DNA of 64,000 nucleotides, taken from the NCBI RefSeq assembly GCF_000164865.1, contig NC_014618.1, positions 3,720,001 through 3,784,000 of the forward strand. Direction: 5' to 3'. This DNA is from [Enterobacter] lignolyticus SCF1 (GTDB lineage Bacteria > Pseudomonadota > Gammaproteobacteria > Enterobacterales > Enterobacteriaceae). The notes under the pieces were generated by a model. The model did no database searches and was not told where the DNA came from. It saw nothing but the letters and a program-made list of their open reading frames with translations. Below are positions 29,181-38,151 of the stretch, piece by piece; the stretch's first letter is position 1; each line of letters begins with the position of its first letter. The position numbers and the translations under genes were made by a program.

Positions 29181-29813
29181 ATGAAAATTCATAATAAACA
29201 TATTATTGCATGGCTGGAACGCTGCTCAGTGTACATGAGCGAACAGCAGGATTTCTTAACCAACCTCGACAGAGATATTGGCGATGCCGACCACGGACTG
29301 AACATGAATCGCGGTTTCACCGCTGTGGAGGCAATCCTGCCGGAGATAGAGCGTCAGCATATCGGCAATATCCTAAAGAACACCGGCATGAAGCTCCTCT
29401 CCAGCGTCGGCGGCGCCAGCGGTCCGCTGTACGGCACGCTGTTTATTCGCGCCTCGGCGGCCGTCGGGGTGCGTACCGAATTAAGCTTTGCCGAGTGGCT
29501 CGACTGTCTGCAGGAAGGGATTTCCGCCGTCGTCGCCCGCGGTAAAGCCGAACAAGGCGACAAAACCCTGTGTGACGTGTGGGTCCCGGTGCTCCATGCG
29601 GCGAAAGTGAACCTTCAGTCTGGAATGTCGGAAAGCGAGCTACTTCGCACCATGGAGCAGGATGCCGTCACGGCGGTGAACAACACCATCAATATGCAGG
29701 CCAAAAAAGGGCGCGCCAGCTACCTCGGCGCGCGCAGCGTTGGGCACCAGGATCCCGGAGCAACTTCCTCCTGGTTGATGATTAAAGCCATGCAGGAAGG
29801 ATTCACGGAATAA
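29181..29813 (+). CDS. dhaL: Dihydroxyacetone kinase subunit DhaL (ADP-binding)
   Basis: 210 residues, identical in length to E. coli DhaL. The Mg-ADP ligands are in NLDRDIGDADHGLNMNRG; SSVGGASGPLYGTLF and the C-terminal ARSVGHQDPGATSSWLMI are also diagnostic. Bound ADP is rephosphorylated by DhaM and passes phosphate to the substrate on DhaK. In E. coli, DhaL-ADP also activates DhaR, so this subunit probably links pathway flux to the regulator at 16003-17937. It overlaps no other gene and is 2 bp from dhaM. Confidence 0.93.
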   Translation: MKIHNKHIIAWLERCSVYMSEQQDFLTNLDRDIGDADHGLNMNRGFTAVEAILPEIERQHIGNILKNTGMKLLSSVGGASGPLYGTLFIRASAAVGVRTELSFAEWLDCLQEGISAVVARGKAEQGDKTLCDVWVPVLHAAKVNLQSGMSESELLRTMEQDAVTAVNNTINMQAKKGRASYLGARSVGHQDPGATSSWLMIKAMQEGFTE

Positions 29814-29815
29814 TT

Positions 29816-32188
29816 ATGACCGCCATTGTCATTGTTTCTCACAGCCTGCGCCTGGCGCAGGGGATCGAAGAGCTGGCCCTGCAAATGTCCGGAGGAAAGG
29901 TTCCACTGGCCGTTGCCGCCGGCATCGACGATCCGCAAAACCCGATCGGCACCGACGCTATCGCTATCCTGTCGGCTATTGAATCCGTCTGGTCGCCGGC
30001 GGGCGTGCTGGTATTCATGGATATGGGCAGCGCGCTGCTCAGCACCGAAATGGCGCTGGAGCTGCTATCGGAAGAACAGAGAGCCGCCGTACATCTGATG
30101 TCGGCTCCTGTAGTGGAAGGGGTACTGTCCGCCATTGTCTGTGCAGCGGCAGAACTTCCAATATCAGCCATTATCGCCGAAGCCGCCAGCGCCCTTGACG
30201 CAAAGCGCCAGCATCTTCACCCCAACGAGGCTGCGGCTACTGACATCACGCCAGAGCCGGGCCAGAGCATCGCAGAGCAAGCGCACACGCTGCGCTGGAC
30301 GGTGCGTAATTTTCACGGTATTCACGCGCGCCCGGCGGCAAAAATTGTCGCCACAGCGGCCCGCTGTGATGCAGAGATTACCGTGATCAACGGCGATAAG
30401 CGCGCCAGCGCCCGGAGCCTCAACGGGCTGGCCATGCTCGGTATTCGCTGCGGCGACGAGATCCTCTTTCAGATATCAGGTCATGACGCCAGTCAGGCAA
30501 TTCAGCTGATAACATCGCTTGCGCAGAGCCATTTTGGCGAATCTCATGCGCTGGAGCCTGTTGCGAACGAGCCGCAGCCGGTCCAGCGCATCACCGCAGA
30601 AGGCGCGGTATCCGGCCTGCCGGTTAACGAAGGGATCGCCATCGGCTGCGTGAAATGGTTCTCCTGCGAACTACCCGAGTTTCCGCTGCGTACCCCGGCG
30701 AGTCCTGCGGAAGAAATGGCGAAAATAGACTCGGCGATTGGCGCCGTTCTCCACGCGCTGGAGCAAAAAGCGCTCGGCCCGGAAGGAGAAATCTTTGCCG
30801 CGCACCAGGCGATGTTAGACGACCCTGAGATTCGCCTGCAGGTATTGCAGGAGCTGGGAAAAGGTGACCAGGCCGAAACCGCGTGGATGAACGTGATGCA
30901 GGAGGTCGCGAGCCGCTATCGTCATGCCAGCAGCCCGTACTTCCGCGAACGCGAAGCCGACGTACACGATCTTGCCCGTCAGGTTCTTCTGGCGCTTTGC
31001 GGCGTCAGCGAGGGGACGTTTGCCACCCATGAGCCCTGCATATTGCTGGCGGACGATCTGCTGCCCTCTCAGGTCGCTAATCTGGATAAGCGCCATATCC
31101 TGGGTATTTGCCTGCGCAACGGCGGCGCCACATCGCATAGCGCGATCCTCGCCAGAGCGATGGGTATCCCGGCGGTGGTCAAAGCGGCGATCGCCAGCAC
31201 GCAGATCCCTGATGGCGCGGAAGTGATCCTCGACGGCGGCAAAGGACAGCTCTGGTTTGATCCGGATGACGCAACGCGCCTGAGCCTGATCCAGCGTCAC
31301 GATGAATGGCGGCAATCCAAAGCTAGCGCGCTTGCCAGCGCAGCGCAGCCGGCCATCACCCGGCACGGTCAGCGAATTAATGTACTGGCGAATATTGGCG
31401 GCCCGGAGGATGTGGATGCCGCTCTGGCGCAGGGAGCGGAGGGGGTTGGGCTATTTCGTACCGAGTTTTTATTCCACGATGCGGCCGAACTCCCCGGCGA
31501 GGATGAGCAGTTCCGGGTTTACTGCGATATCGCCCGGGCGTTTGGCGATAAGCCGGTCACCATCCGGACGCTGGATATCGGTGGAGACAAGCCTTTAGCC
31601 GCCCTTCCGCAGGCCAAAGAGGACAATCCGTTTCTCGGGCTGCGCGGCATTCGCCTTTGCCTGGCCTCGCCGCAGATTTTTATACCACAGCTACGCGCGC
31701 TGCTGCGGGCTGGAGCGTTGCATCCCAATCTGCAAATTATGCTGCCGATGATATCAACGCAGGATGAGGTCGCTGCGGTACAGGCGCTGACGCAACAGCA
31801 GGCGCAATTGTTGAATATTCCTCAGGAACGTCTCCCTGCGCTCGGCATCATGATAGAAGTCCCTGCCGCCGTGATGATTGCGGATGCGCTGGCGCAGCAG
31901 GTCGATTTTTTCTCGATAGGCACCAACGATCTGACGCAATACATCATGGCGGCCGATCGCGGCAACAGCGCGGTTGCCGAGCTGGTCGATTATCGCAACG
32001 AGGCGGTCGTCAGCGCTATTGCGCGCGTTTGCGAAGCCGGACGCACCTATGGCATACCGGTCAGTATGTGCGGCGAAATGGCAGGCGATGTCACGCAGAC
32101 CGCGCTTCTGCTGCGTCTGGGAATTGATAAGCTTAGCGCCAGCGCGGCGCGGCTTCCGGCGTTAAAAGCCACGATCAGAGAGCTGTAA
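29816..32188 (+). CDS. dhaM: DhaM: EIIA-HPr-enzyme I fusion phosphotransfer protein
   Basis: 790 residues. Order: EIIA(Dha) domain with His9 (IVSHSLRLAQG), about 1-130; linker; HPr domain with phospho-His170 (HGIHARPAAK), about 158-245; then an apparently complete enzyme I: phospho-His441 in NGGATSHSAILARAMGIPAVV, the PEP-binding barrel (GLFRTEF, RTLDIGGDKPL, NPFLGLRGIR, GTNDLTQYIMAADRGN) and the catalytic Cys in VSMCGEMAGD. E. coli DhaM stops at about 472 residues and lacks the PEP-binding part, so it depends on general PTS proteins. This one looks able to take phosphate from PEP itself. It transfers phosphate to DhaL-ADP. Confidence 0.93.
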   Translation: MTAIVIVSHSLRLAQGIEELALQMSGGKVPLAVAAGIDDPQNPIGTDAIAILSAIESVWSPAGVLVFMDMGSALLSTEMALELLSEEQRAAVHLMSAPVVEGVLSAIVCAAAELPISAIIAEAASALDAKRQHLHPNEAAATDITPEPGQSIAEQAHTLRWTVRNFHGIHARPAAKIVATAARCDAEITVINGDKRASARSLNGLAMLGIRCGDEILFQISGHDASQAIQLITSLAQSHFGESHALEPVANEPQPVQRITAEGAVSGLPVNEGIAIGCVKWFSCELPEFPLRTPASPAEEMAKIDSAIGAVLHALEQKALGPEGEIFAAHQAMLDDPEIRLQVLQELGKGDQAETAWMNVMQEVASRYRHASSPYFREREADVHDLARQVLLALCGVSEGTFATHEPCILLADDLLPSQVANLDKRHILGICLRNGGATSHSAILARAMGIPAVVKAAIASTQIPDGAEVILDGGKGQLWFDPDDATRLSLIQRHDEWRQSKASALASAAQPAITRHGQRINVLANIGGPEDVDAALAQGAEGVGLFRTEFLFHDAAELPGEDEQFRVYCDIARAFGDKPVTIRTLDIGGDKPLAALPQAKEDNPFLGLRGIRLCLASPQIFIPQLRALLRAGALHPNLQIMLPMISTQDEVAAVQALTQQQAQLLNIPQERLPALGIMIEVPAAVMIADALAQQVDFFSIGTNDLTQYIMAADRGNSAVAELVDYRNEAVVSAIARVCEAGRTYGIPVSMCGEMAGDVTQTALLLRLGIDKLSASAARLPALKATIREL

Positions 32189-32198
32189 TCCGTATCAG

Positions 32199-32221
32199 GC
32201 GGTCACCGTGACCGCTTTTTT
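32199..32221 (+). terminator. Rho-independent terminator of dhaKLM
   Basis: GCGGTCA (32199-32205) pairs with TGACCGC (32209-32215), followed by six Ts. It marks the right edge of the catabolic island. Confidence 0.88.
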
Positions 32222-32281
32222 CCCAACCCCGTCATCGCTCATGCTACAGTGAAAAGACGCCGTAATATGGGAGTCTCAATT

Positions 32282-33052
32282 GTGCCTGGTTTAAAAATAA
32301 CACTGTTGCAACAGCCTTTGGTGTGGATGGACGGCCCTGCCAACCTGCGCCATTTCGATCGCCAGCTGGAAGGGATACAGGGACGGGATATCATCGTCTT
32401 ACCGGAAATGTTTACTACCGGTTTCGCGATGGAAGCGGCGACGCAATCGCTCCCCGAAAACGACGTAGTCATGTGGATGCAGAGCAAAGCCCGGCAGACC
32501 AATGCGCTTATCGCCGGGAGCGCCGCCCTGCAGGTGGAGCGCGGCCCGGTCAACCGCTTTTTACTGGTAGAGCCTGATGGCCGGGTTCATCGTTACGACA
32601 AGCGCCATCTGTTCCGCATGGCCGATGAGCATCATCATTACGAAGCGGGCAATGAACGCGTGATCTTCGAATGGCGAGGCTGGCGAATCCTGCCGCTGGT
32701 GTGTTACGACCTGCGTTTCCCGGTATGGTCGCGTAACCGCGGCGATTACGATCTGGCGCTGTATGTGGCGAACTGGCCGGCGCCACGCTCGCTGCACTGG
32801 CAGGCGCTGCTGGTCGCCAGGGCCATTGAGAACCTCGCCTATGTCGCGGGCTGCAACCGCGTCGGCACCGACGGCAACGGCCACCACTATCGCGGCGACA
32901 GCCGCGTTGTCAGCCCGCAGGGAGAAATTCTTGCCACCGCGGACCCGCACCAGGTGACGCGGATTGATGCAGAACTGTCGCTGACCGCGTTAAAGGAGTA
33001 CCGCGAGAAATTCCCGGCGTGGCAGGATGCGGACCCGTTCACTCTGGATTAG
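32282..33052 (+). CDS. yafV: Omega-amidase YafV (nitrilase superfamily)
   Basis: 256 residues from a GTG start (VPGLKITLLQQPLVW), equal to the E. coli length and preceded by GGGAG; an in-frame ATG 18 bp earlier coincides with the ribosome site. The Glu-Lys-Cys triad is visible: Glu in IIVLPEMFTTGFAM, Lys in YDKRHLFRM, Cys in PLVCYDLRFPVWSRN. The E. coli protein hydrolyses 2-oxoglutaramate and similar omega-amides. In E. coli ivy and fadE follow yafV; here the island replaces ivy. Confidence 0.93.
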   Translation: MPGLKITLLQQPLVWMDGPANLRHFDRQLEGIQGRDIIVLPEMFTTGFAMEAATQSLPENDVVMWMQSKARQTNALIAGSAALQVERGPVNRFLLVEPDGRVHRYDKRHLFRMADEHHHYEAGNERVIFEWRGWRILPLVCYDLRFPVWSRNRGDYDLALYVANWPAPRSLHWQALLVARAIENLAYVAGCNRVGTDGNGHHYRGDSRVVSPQGEILATADPHQVTRIDAELSLTALKEYREKFPAWQDADPFTLD

Positions 33053-33088
33053 CGCCTCCCCTCCCCCGCGAGCGGGTAAAACGACGTT

Positions 33089-33118
33089 GGCCTGAAGCAT
33101 GACGCGACAGGCCTTTTT
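33089..33118 (+). terminator. Rho-independent terminator of yafV
   Basis: GGCCTG (33089-33094) pairs with CAGGCC (33108-33113), followed by five Ts. Confidence 0.7.
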
Positions 33119-33399
33119 GTTTGCCCGTCATTGCTTAATATCTTTATTTATCAATGCCATCACGCATTATATCGCAGGCTAACGATCCCATTTAATAAAC
33201 CTGAACCATTACCGTTTAATATTTGCTTATTCTGCGGGCGTTCTGTTCTACACTAATAAAGTGGATAAAATTCAACATAAATGAGAGCCATTTTTAAATA
33301 ACTTCCAGCGTCAACTAAAACGATTACGTCTCTATACTGGCTTGCTTTGCGCACCAGACCCGGCGGTTGCGTGTGCATTATCAACTGGAACAAACGATC
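33119..33399. other. AT-rich upstream region of the efflux operon
   Basis: No gene. It should contain the promoter of the operon starting at 33400; TACACT at about 33249-33254 could be a -10 element. No specific regulator site was recognised and no regulator gene adjoins it. Confidence 0.4.
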
Positions 33400-34509
33400 A
33401 TGGAAAATAATAATCTGCTCATTGTTGAAAAAAGACTTGTTGCCAGATTTATGGATATGTTCATCAAGTTTGGACTTATCCTGGCATTAGCCTCTTTTTG
33501 CTTTACGGTATTTTCTCCCTTTCTGAATATGATGCTGTGGGCGATTATTCTGGCGGTAACGCTCTACCCGCTCCAGCAGTATTTCGCGGCCCGTCTGGGC
33601 GGTAAGCAGGGCTGGGCATCCACGCTGCTGGTCCTGCTCGGTATTCTGTTGATCGTCGCACCGACGATTGCGATGGTGAGCTCGCTGGGAGAAAGCGTCA
33701 GCGCCCTTATCGACAAAATGGGCAGCGGCAGCCTGGTGATCCCTCCGCCTTCCGAAAGTATCGCCTCCATTCCGGTTGTCGGCGGCAAACTGCACGCGCT
33801 GTGGCTCAAGGCATCGGTGGATTTACCGGGGCTGATTAGCGCCTACCGCACCCAGCTGGGCGACGTTGCCAAACAGGTGCTGAGCGTTCTGGCCAGCATG
33901 GGCGGCGGGCTGCTGGGCTTTGTCGTCTCCTTTATCGTCGCGGGTATTATGATGGCCTGGGGCGCCGCTGGCGCCAACAGCGCCAGACGCATCGCCATGC
34001 GTCTTACCGATGAGAACAAAGGCGTTGCGCTGATCAAACTGTGCACCAGCACCATCCGCGCGGTAGCGCAAGGGGTTATCGGCGTGGCGCTGATCCAGGC
34101 GCTGCTGGCAGGGGTGGTTATGGCGCTGGCCGGAATTCCTGCCGTCGGCATCTTCTTTATCCTGGCGCTGATTCTGGGGATCGCGCAGATCCCGGTGATT
34201 CTGGTCACAGCGCCGGCGATCGCTATCATGTGGCACATGGGCGACCACGGCACGGGCCTGAACATTATCTACACCGTGCTGCTGCTTATCGCCGGTATGG
34301 CCGATAACGTGCTCAAACCGCTGATGCTCGGCCGCGGCGTTGATGCGCCAATGCCGGTTGTTCTGCTGGGCGCGCTGGGCGGTATGGCGGCCAGCGGCAT
34401 TCTCGGCATGTTCATCGGCGCAACGCTGCTCTCCATCGGTTATCGCATCTTTATGGCCTGGGTCAACGAAGGCCTGGCTAACGCATCGAGCGGAAACGAT
34501 GGTAAATGA
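33400..34509 (+). CDS. AI-2E/YdiK-family membrane permease
   Basis: 369 residues from ATG 33400; an in-frame TTG at 33367 is an alternative with no better ribosome site. About seven to eight membrane helices. The family's conserved C-terminal region is clear: GVALIQALLAGVVMALAGIPAVG, LILGIAQIPVI and ADNVLKPLMLGRGVDAPMPVVLLG. AI-2E family members are proposed exporters of autoinducers or other small molecules, but few have known substrates; the size and motif pattern resemble E. coli YdiK. It overlaps the next gene by 11 bp, so it belongs to the tripartite efflux operon. Confidence 0.85.
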   Translation: MENNNLLIVEKRLVARFMDMFIKFGLILALASFCFTVFSPFLNMMLWAIILAVTLYPLQQYFAARLGGKQGWASTLLVLLGILLIVAPTIAMVSSLGESVSALIDKMGSGSLVIPPPSESIASIPVVGGKLHALWLKASVDLPGLISAYRTQLGDVAKQVLSVLASMGGGLLGFVVSFIVAGIMMAWGAAGANSARRIAMRLTDENKGVALIKLCTSTIRAVAQGVIGVALIQALLAGVVMALAGIPAVGIFFILALILGIAQIPVILVTAPAIAIMWHMGDHGTGLNIIYTVLLLIAGMADNVLKPLMLGRGVDAPMPVVLLGALGGMAASGILGMFIGATLLSIGYRIFMAWVNEGLANASSGNDGK

Positions 34510-36022
34510 CGGTCGTCTTGGGCGCCTCCTGTTAACCGGAGGCGCCTGCCTGGTTCTGACCGCCTGCACTAAACTGGGGCCGGACTATACCCCACCGAAA
34601 ACCCCGGAGCTGACGCAGTGGCAGCCGGCAACGCGAGGGGTTACCCCACACGCGGCGCAGGCGTCTTACGACCGGTGGTGGACGCAGCTTAACGACCCAA
34701 CGCTCACCGCGCTCGTCAACGAGGCGCTGCGGAAAAATCCTGACGTTAAGATTGCGGGGCTGCGCTTGCTCGAATCCCGCGCCCAGTTAGGTATTGCGGA
34801 AAGTCTGCTGGGGCCGCAGGCCACCGTCGGCAGCGGAGAGATTGTGCGCACCGGCCAGGTCCGCGACCATCACTCCAGCACGGCCACCAGCTATGGCGCA
34901 GGCTTCAATCTGGGATGGGAAATTGATTTCTGGGGCAAATTCCAGCGCGGCGTTGAATCCGCCGATGCGAGCTATTTCGCCACGCTTGCGCAGTACGACG
35001 ACATTCAGGTGCTGATGGCCGCTCAGGTCGCGCAGCTGTACGTCAACATCCGCACGCTGGAAGCCCGGCTGAACATTACCCGCAACAACGCCGATATTCA
35101 AAAACGCAGCCTGCAAATCACCGAACGGTTATTCCTGAGCGGCAACAGCGCTGAGCTCGACGTTCAGCAGGCGAAAACCCAGTATCTGTCAACGCTCTCC
35201 AGCATCCCGCAGCTGGAAACCAGTCTGCGCCAGAGCCAGAACGCGCTGAGCGTGCTGCTGGCCAGAAAGCCGGGGCCGCTGCCGGAAATGGCAAGCAATA
35301 CCGGGGTTATCCCGCAGGGGGATTTATCGCTGGTTTCCGAGGTGCCGGCCGACCTGCTGCGCCGTCGTCCCGACGTCAGGACGGCCGAGCGGCAGCTGGC
35401 GGCACAGTCGGCGCTGATAGGCGTCGCCGAAAGCGAGCTGTATCCGTCAATTTCGCTTATCGGCAGCGTCGGGATCAGCGCCCGCACCGGCAGCAGCAGT
35501 ACGCTTTCGTGGGTCGCAGGCCCAACGTTTAGCTGGAACCTGCTGGATCAGGGCCGTCTCGGCAACCAGGTACTGGTGCAGGATGCCCGTTTCCTGCAGC
35601 TGCATGAACGTTACCGGGACACCGTTTTCCAGGCCGCACGGGAAGTTGACGATGCCGCTATCGCCTACGCCAACGATAAAGACGAGATTACGCTGCTTAT
35701 TGAAACCGGCCAGGCGGCGACCCGTTCGCTGGAGATTGCCAATACGCAGTATCGCGAAGGGATGGCGGATTTCCAGCGCGTTCTGGATTCGCAGCGCGCC
35801 CTGTTTAACCAGCAGGAGCGTCTGGTTAACAGCCGCGGCGCAATGATGCGCGATCTGATAACCCTGTATAAAGCGCTGGGCGGCGGTTGGGAGACAGGGC
35901 GCCAGCGTCCGCTGGTAGACCGTGAAACCGAGTCGCACCTGCGTCAGCGGGATAACTGGGTTCCGCTGCTGGATACCCCACTGCCCTCTGCCACCGAGAC
36001 CAAAGAAGGTAACTCGCCATGA
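34499..36022 (+). CDS. Outer-membrane efflux lipoprotein (NodT/OprM-type TolC-like factor)
   Basis: 507 residues from ATG 34499, inside the end of the previous gene. A lipoprotein signal with lipobox LTACTK (Cys about 24) is followed by KLGPDYTPPKTP, the usual N-terminal stretch of OprM/NodT family proteins. Two outer-membrane-efflux domains follow (WWTQLNDPTLTALVNEAL...; LPADLLRRRPDVRTAERQL-type motif at PADLLRRRPDVRTAE), forming the beta-barrel and periplasmic alpha tunnel of the trimer. It pairs with the HlyD adaptor encoded next (4-bp ATGA overlap). Most like MdtP-type factors. Confidence 0.92.
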   Translation: MVNDGRLGRLLLTGGACLVLTACTKLGPDYTPPKTPELTQWQPATRGVTPHAAQASYDRWWTQLNDPTLTALVNEALRKNPDVKIAGLRLLESRAQLGIAESLLGPQATVGSGEIVRTGQVRDHHSSTATSYGAGFNLGWEIDFWGKFQRGVESADASYFATLAQYDDIQVLMAAQVAQLYVNIRTLEARLNITRNNADIQKRSLQITERLFLSGNSAELDVQQAKTQYLSTLSSIPQLETSLRQSQNALSVLLARKPGPLPEMASNTGVIPQGDLSLVSEVPADLLRRRPDVRTAERQLAAQSALIGVAESELYPSISLIGSVGISARTGSSSTLSWVAGPTFSWNLLDQGRLGNQVLVQDARFLQLHERYRDTVFQAAREVDDAAIAYANDKDEITLLIETGQAATRSLEIANTQYREGMADFQRVLDSQRALFNQQERLVNSRGAMMRDLITLYKALGGGWETGRQRPLVDRETESHLRQRDNWVPLLDTPLPSATETKEGNSP

Positions 36023-37113
36023 CTTCCCCCTCATCCCCGGCCGGCCAGGCCAGCCGTCGTGGAGTGACAGGCATTCTTGTCCTGATCGTGATTCTGCTCT
36101 GCTGGTATCTGGTGTCTGACCGGTTCACGCCCTACACCTCGCAGGCCAGAGTTCAGGCATTCGTGGTGCCTGTCGCCGCCGAGGTCACCGGGCAGATCCA
36201 AAAAGTGTACGTCCGCGATAACCAGCAGGTTGCCGTTGGCGATCCGCTATTCGAGCTCGATCCGGAACCGTACGATATTGCGCTGGCGCGCGCGCGTTCC
36301 GATTACGATACCGTACTGAGCTCGGTGAAAGCCAACAGCGAGGGGATTGCCGCCGCGAAGGCAGGCTATCAGGCTGCCGTTGCCGCCTACGAAAACGCGG
36401 CGAAAGACGCTGAGCGTCAGGAGCGCCTGTATCGTGAAGATCCCGGCACCATCTCGGTTCGCCGTCTCGAAATCGCCCAGGCGACCCGGGAGACCGCCCG
36501 CAGCCAGATGGCCGCCGCCGCCGCCGATGTCCGTAAAGCGACCGAGGCCGCAGGTATCGCAGGCGACAACAACTCGCAGCTGCTGAGCGCCCGCTCGGCG
36601 GTCCGCAAAGCGGAGCTGGACCGCAAGAATACTCTTATTGTCGCCAGCAACCGCGGTCTGGTGACCGATCTGCGTACCGATATTGGTGAGTTCGTCGGCG
36701 CCGGCGCGCCGGTCATGACGCTGGTGGCGATAAACGATGTCTGGATCAGCGCCGATATGACGGAGAACAACCTCGGCCACGTGAAGCCGGGCGATGAGGT
36801 GGCGATTCTGCTCGACAGCATGCCGGGCCACGTCTTTAAAGGCGAGGTCCGCAGCATCGGCTACGGCGTCAACACCTCTTCCGCGCAACCGGCGGGCGCG
36901 CTGCCCACCATCGATAATAACCGCGACTGGCTGCGTCAGGCCCAGCGTTTCCCGGTCAAAGTCGCTTTCGCAAAAGATGATTTACCCCCGCCCGACAGCC
37001 TGCGGGTGGGCGGTCAGGTGGACGTTCTTGTCTACGCCAGCGGCAGCGGCGTGCTGAACTTCTTCGGCAGCCTGTATATCCGCCTGATGAGCCTCTTCTC
37101 ATATTTCTATTGA
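36019..37113 (+). CDS. HlyD-family periplasmic adaptor (EmrA/MdtN/AaeA-like)
   Basis: 364 residues. One N-terminal membrane helix (about 17-34), then the biotinyl-lipoyl-like half motif AEVTGQIQKVYVRDNQQVAVGDPLFELD, a long alpha-helical hairpin rich in Ala, Glu and Arg (about 85-190), and the second lipoyl half (NTLIVASNRGLVTDLRTDIGEFVGAG) plus beta-barrel (VWISADMTENNLGHVKPGDEVAILLDS). It links the inner-membrane pump to the outer-membrane factor. Its start overlaps the outer-membrane gene and the membrane partner follows by 8 bp. Confidence 0.93.
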   Translation: MTSPSSPAGQASRRGVTGILVLIVILLCWYLVSDRFTPYTSQARVQAFVVPVAAEVTGQIQKVYVRDNQQVAVGDPLFELDPEPYDIALARARSDYDTVLSSVKANSEGIAAAKAGYQAAVAAYENAAKDAERQERLYREDPGTISVRRLEIAQATRETARSQMAAAAADVRKATEAAGIAGDNNSQLLSARSAVRKAELDRKNTLIVASNRGLVTDLRTDIGEFVGAGAPVMTLVAINDVWISADMTENNLGHVKPGDEVAILLDSMPGHVFKGEVRSIGYGVNTSSAQPAGALPTIDNNRDWLRQAQRFPVKVAFAKDDLPPPDSLRVGGQVDVLVYASGSGVLNFFGSLYIRLMSLFSYFY

Positions 37114-37121
37114 GGTTCCCG

Positions 37122-38147
37122 ATGCATAACGCCGATCGTGCGGTACTGAGAATAGGCAGCGGGATCGCCGTGGCGGCGCTGGTCTGCTACGGCGTTGGCC
37201 TGCCGATGCCGCACCTCGGCTGTATTATGGCCTGGATAGTGCTGTGCCAGGGCAAACCGTTGCCCATCCGTAAAGGCGTTATCGTCGGTCTGGTGCTGAT
37301 GGCGACGATGATTGGCGGGGTGCTGATGGTGCCGCTATTGACCCATTATCCGCTGCCGGCGCTGCTGCTGACAGGGTTACTGCTGTACCGGCTGATGCTG
37401 ATGGGGCTGTCGGGGAAAGGCGCGCAGTCCATGCTGCTGATTGTCGCTATCGCCATTATCCCCATCGCCGGTCTGATTGAGCAGCCGCTGGCTATCGGTA
37501 TCGCCCAGATGATGGGCGTTGGCATTATCACCGGCACGCTGGTCAACCGCCTGACGCTGGCGCTGTTTCCTCCGCAGCCCGCCGCGGCGGCGGCAGGTAA
37601 AGCCGCGCCGCCGCTGCCGGAGTCGCCGCACTATCTGGCGCTACGCGCGGTGCTTATCGTGCTGCCGGTATGGCTGCTGGCGCTAAGCAACCCGGCATTT
37701 TATATCCCGGCTATTATGAAAACCGTGATGCTGGCGCAGCAGGCTAACACGCTGTCGGTGAAAACCGCCGGCCGGGAGCTGGTGCTGTCTACGCTGATGG
37801 GCGCCCTGCTGGCGGCAGGACTGTGGTTCGGGCTCAGTATCTGGCCATCGTTGTTGATGCTGGCGCTGTGGCTGGGGCTGCTCAGCCTGTGGGTCGCACG
37901 CCGGATGATACGGCTGGCCGCCACCCGGTTCCCCCCCTCATTCTGGAGCAATGCCTGGATAACCTGCCTCATCCTGTTTGGCCCGGCCATTCAGGATAGC
38001 GCGTCAGGAAAGGATGTATGGATGGCATCAGCGATGCGCTGCTCTTTATATATCGTGGTCGCGCTTTACGGCTGGGCCTGCGTCGCGCTGCTTGAGCGCT
38101 GGCGCGCCAGCGGCCGACCCGCTGTCGATATCATCTCTGGAGATTAA
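37122..38147 (+). CDS. DUF2955/FUSC-like inner-membrane protein
   Basis: 341 residues from ATG 37122, with GAGG upstream. Hydrophobic throughout, with about ten membrane helices in two blocks separated by a short Ala/Pro-rich loop (FPPQPAAAAAGKAAPPLPESPHY). Half the length of AaeB/MdtO-type FUSC pumps, whose cytoplasmic domain is absent. By position with HlyD and outer-membrane partners it is the inner-membrane component of an efflux system for aromatic acids or similar compounds; the substrate is inferred only from family. Confidence 0.85.
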   Translation: MHNADRAVLRIGSGIAVAALVCYGVGLPMPHLGCIMAWIVLCQGKPLPIRKGVIVGLVLMATMIGGVLMVPLLTHYPLPALLLTGLLLYRLMLMGLSGKGAQSMLLIVAIAIIPIAGLIEQPLAIGIAQMMGVGIITGTLVNRLTLALFPPQPAAAAAGKAAPPLPESPHYLALRAVLIVLPVWLLALSNPAFYIPAIMKTVMLAQQANTLSVKTAGRELVLSTLMGALLAAGLWFGLSIWPSLLMLALWLGLLSLWVARRMIRLAATRFPPSFWSNAWITCLILFGPAIQDSASGKDVWMASAMRCSLYIVVALYGWACVALLERWRASGRPAVDIISGD

Positions 38148-38151
38148 TACT

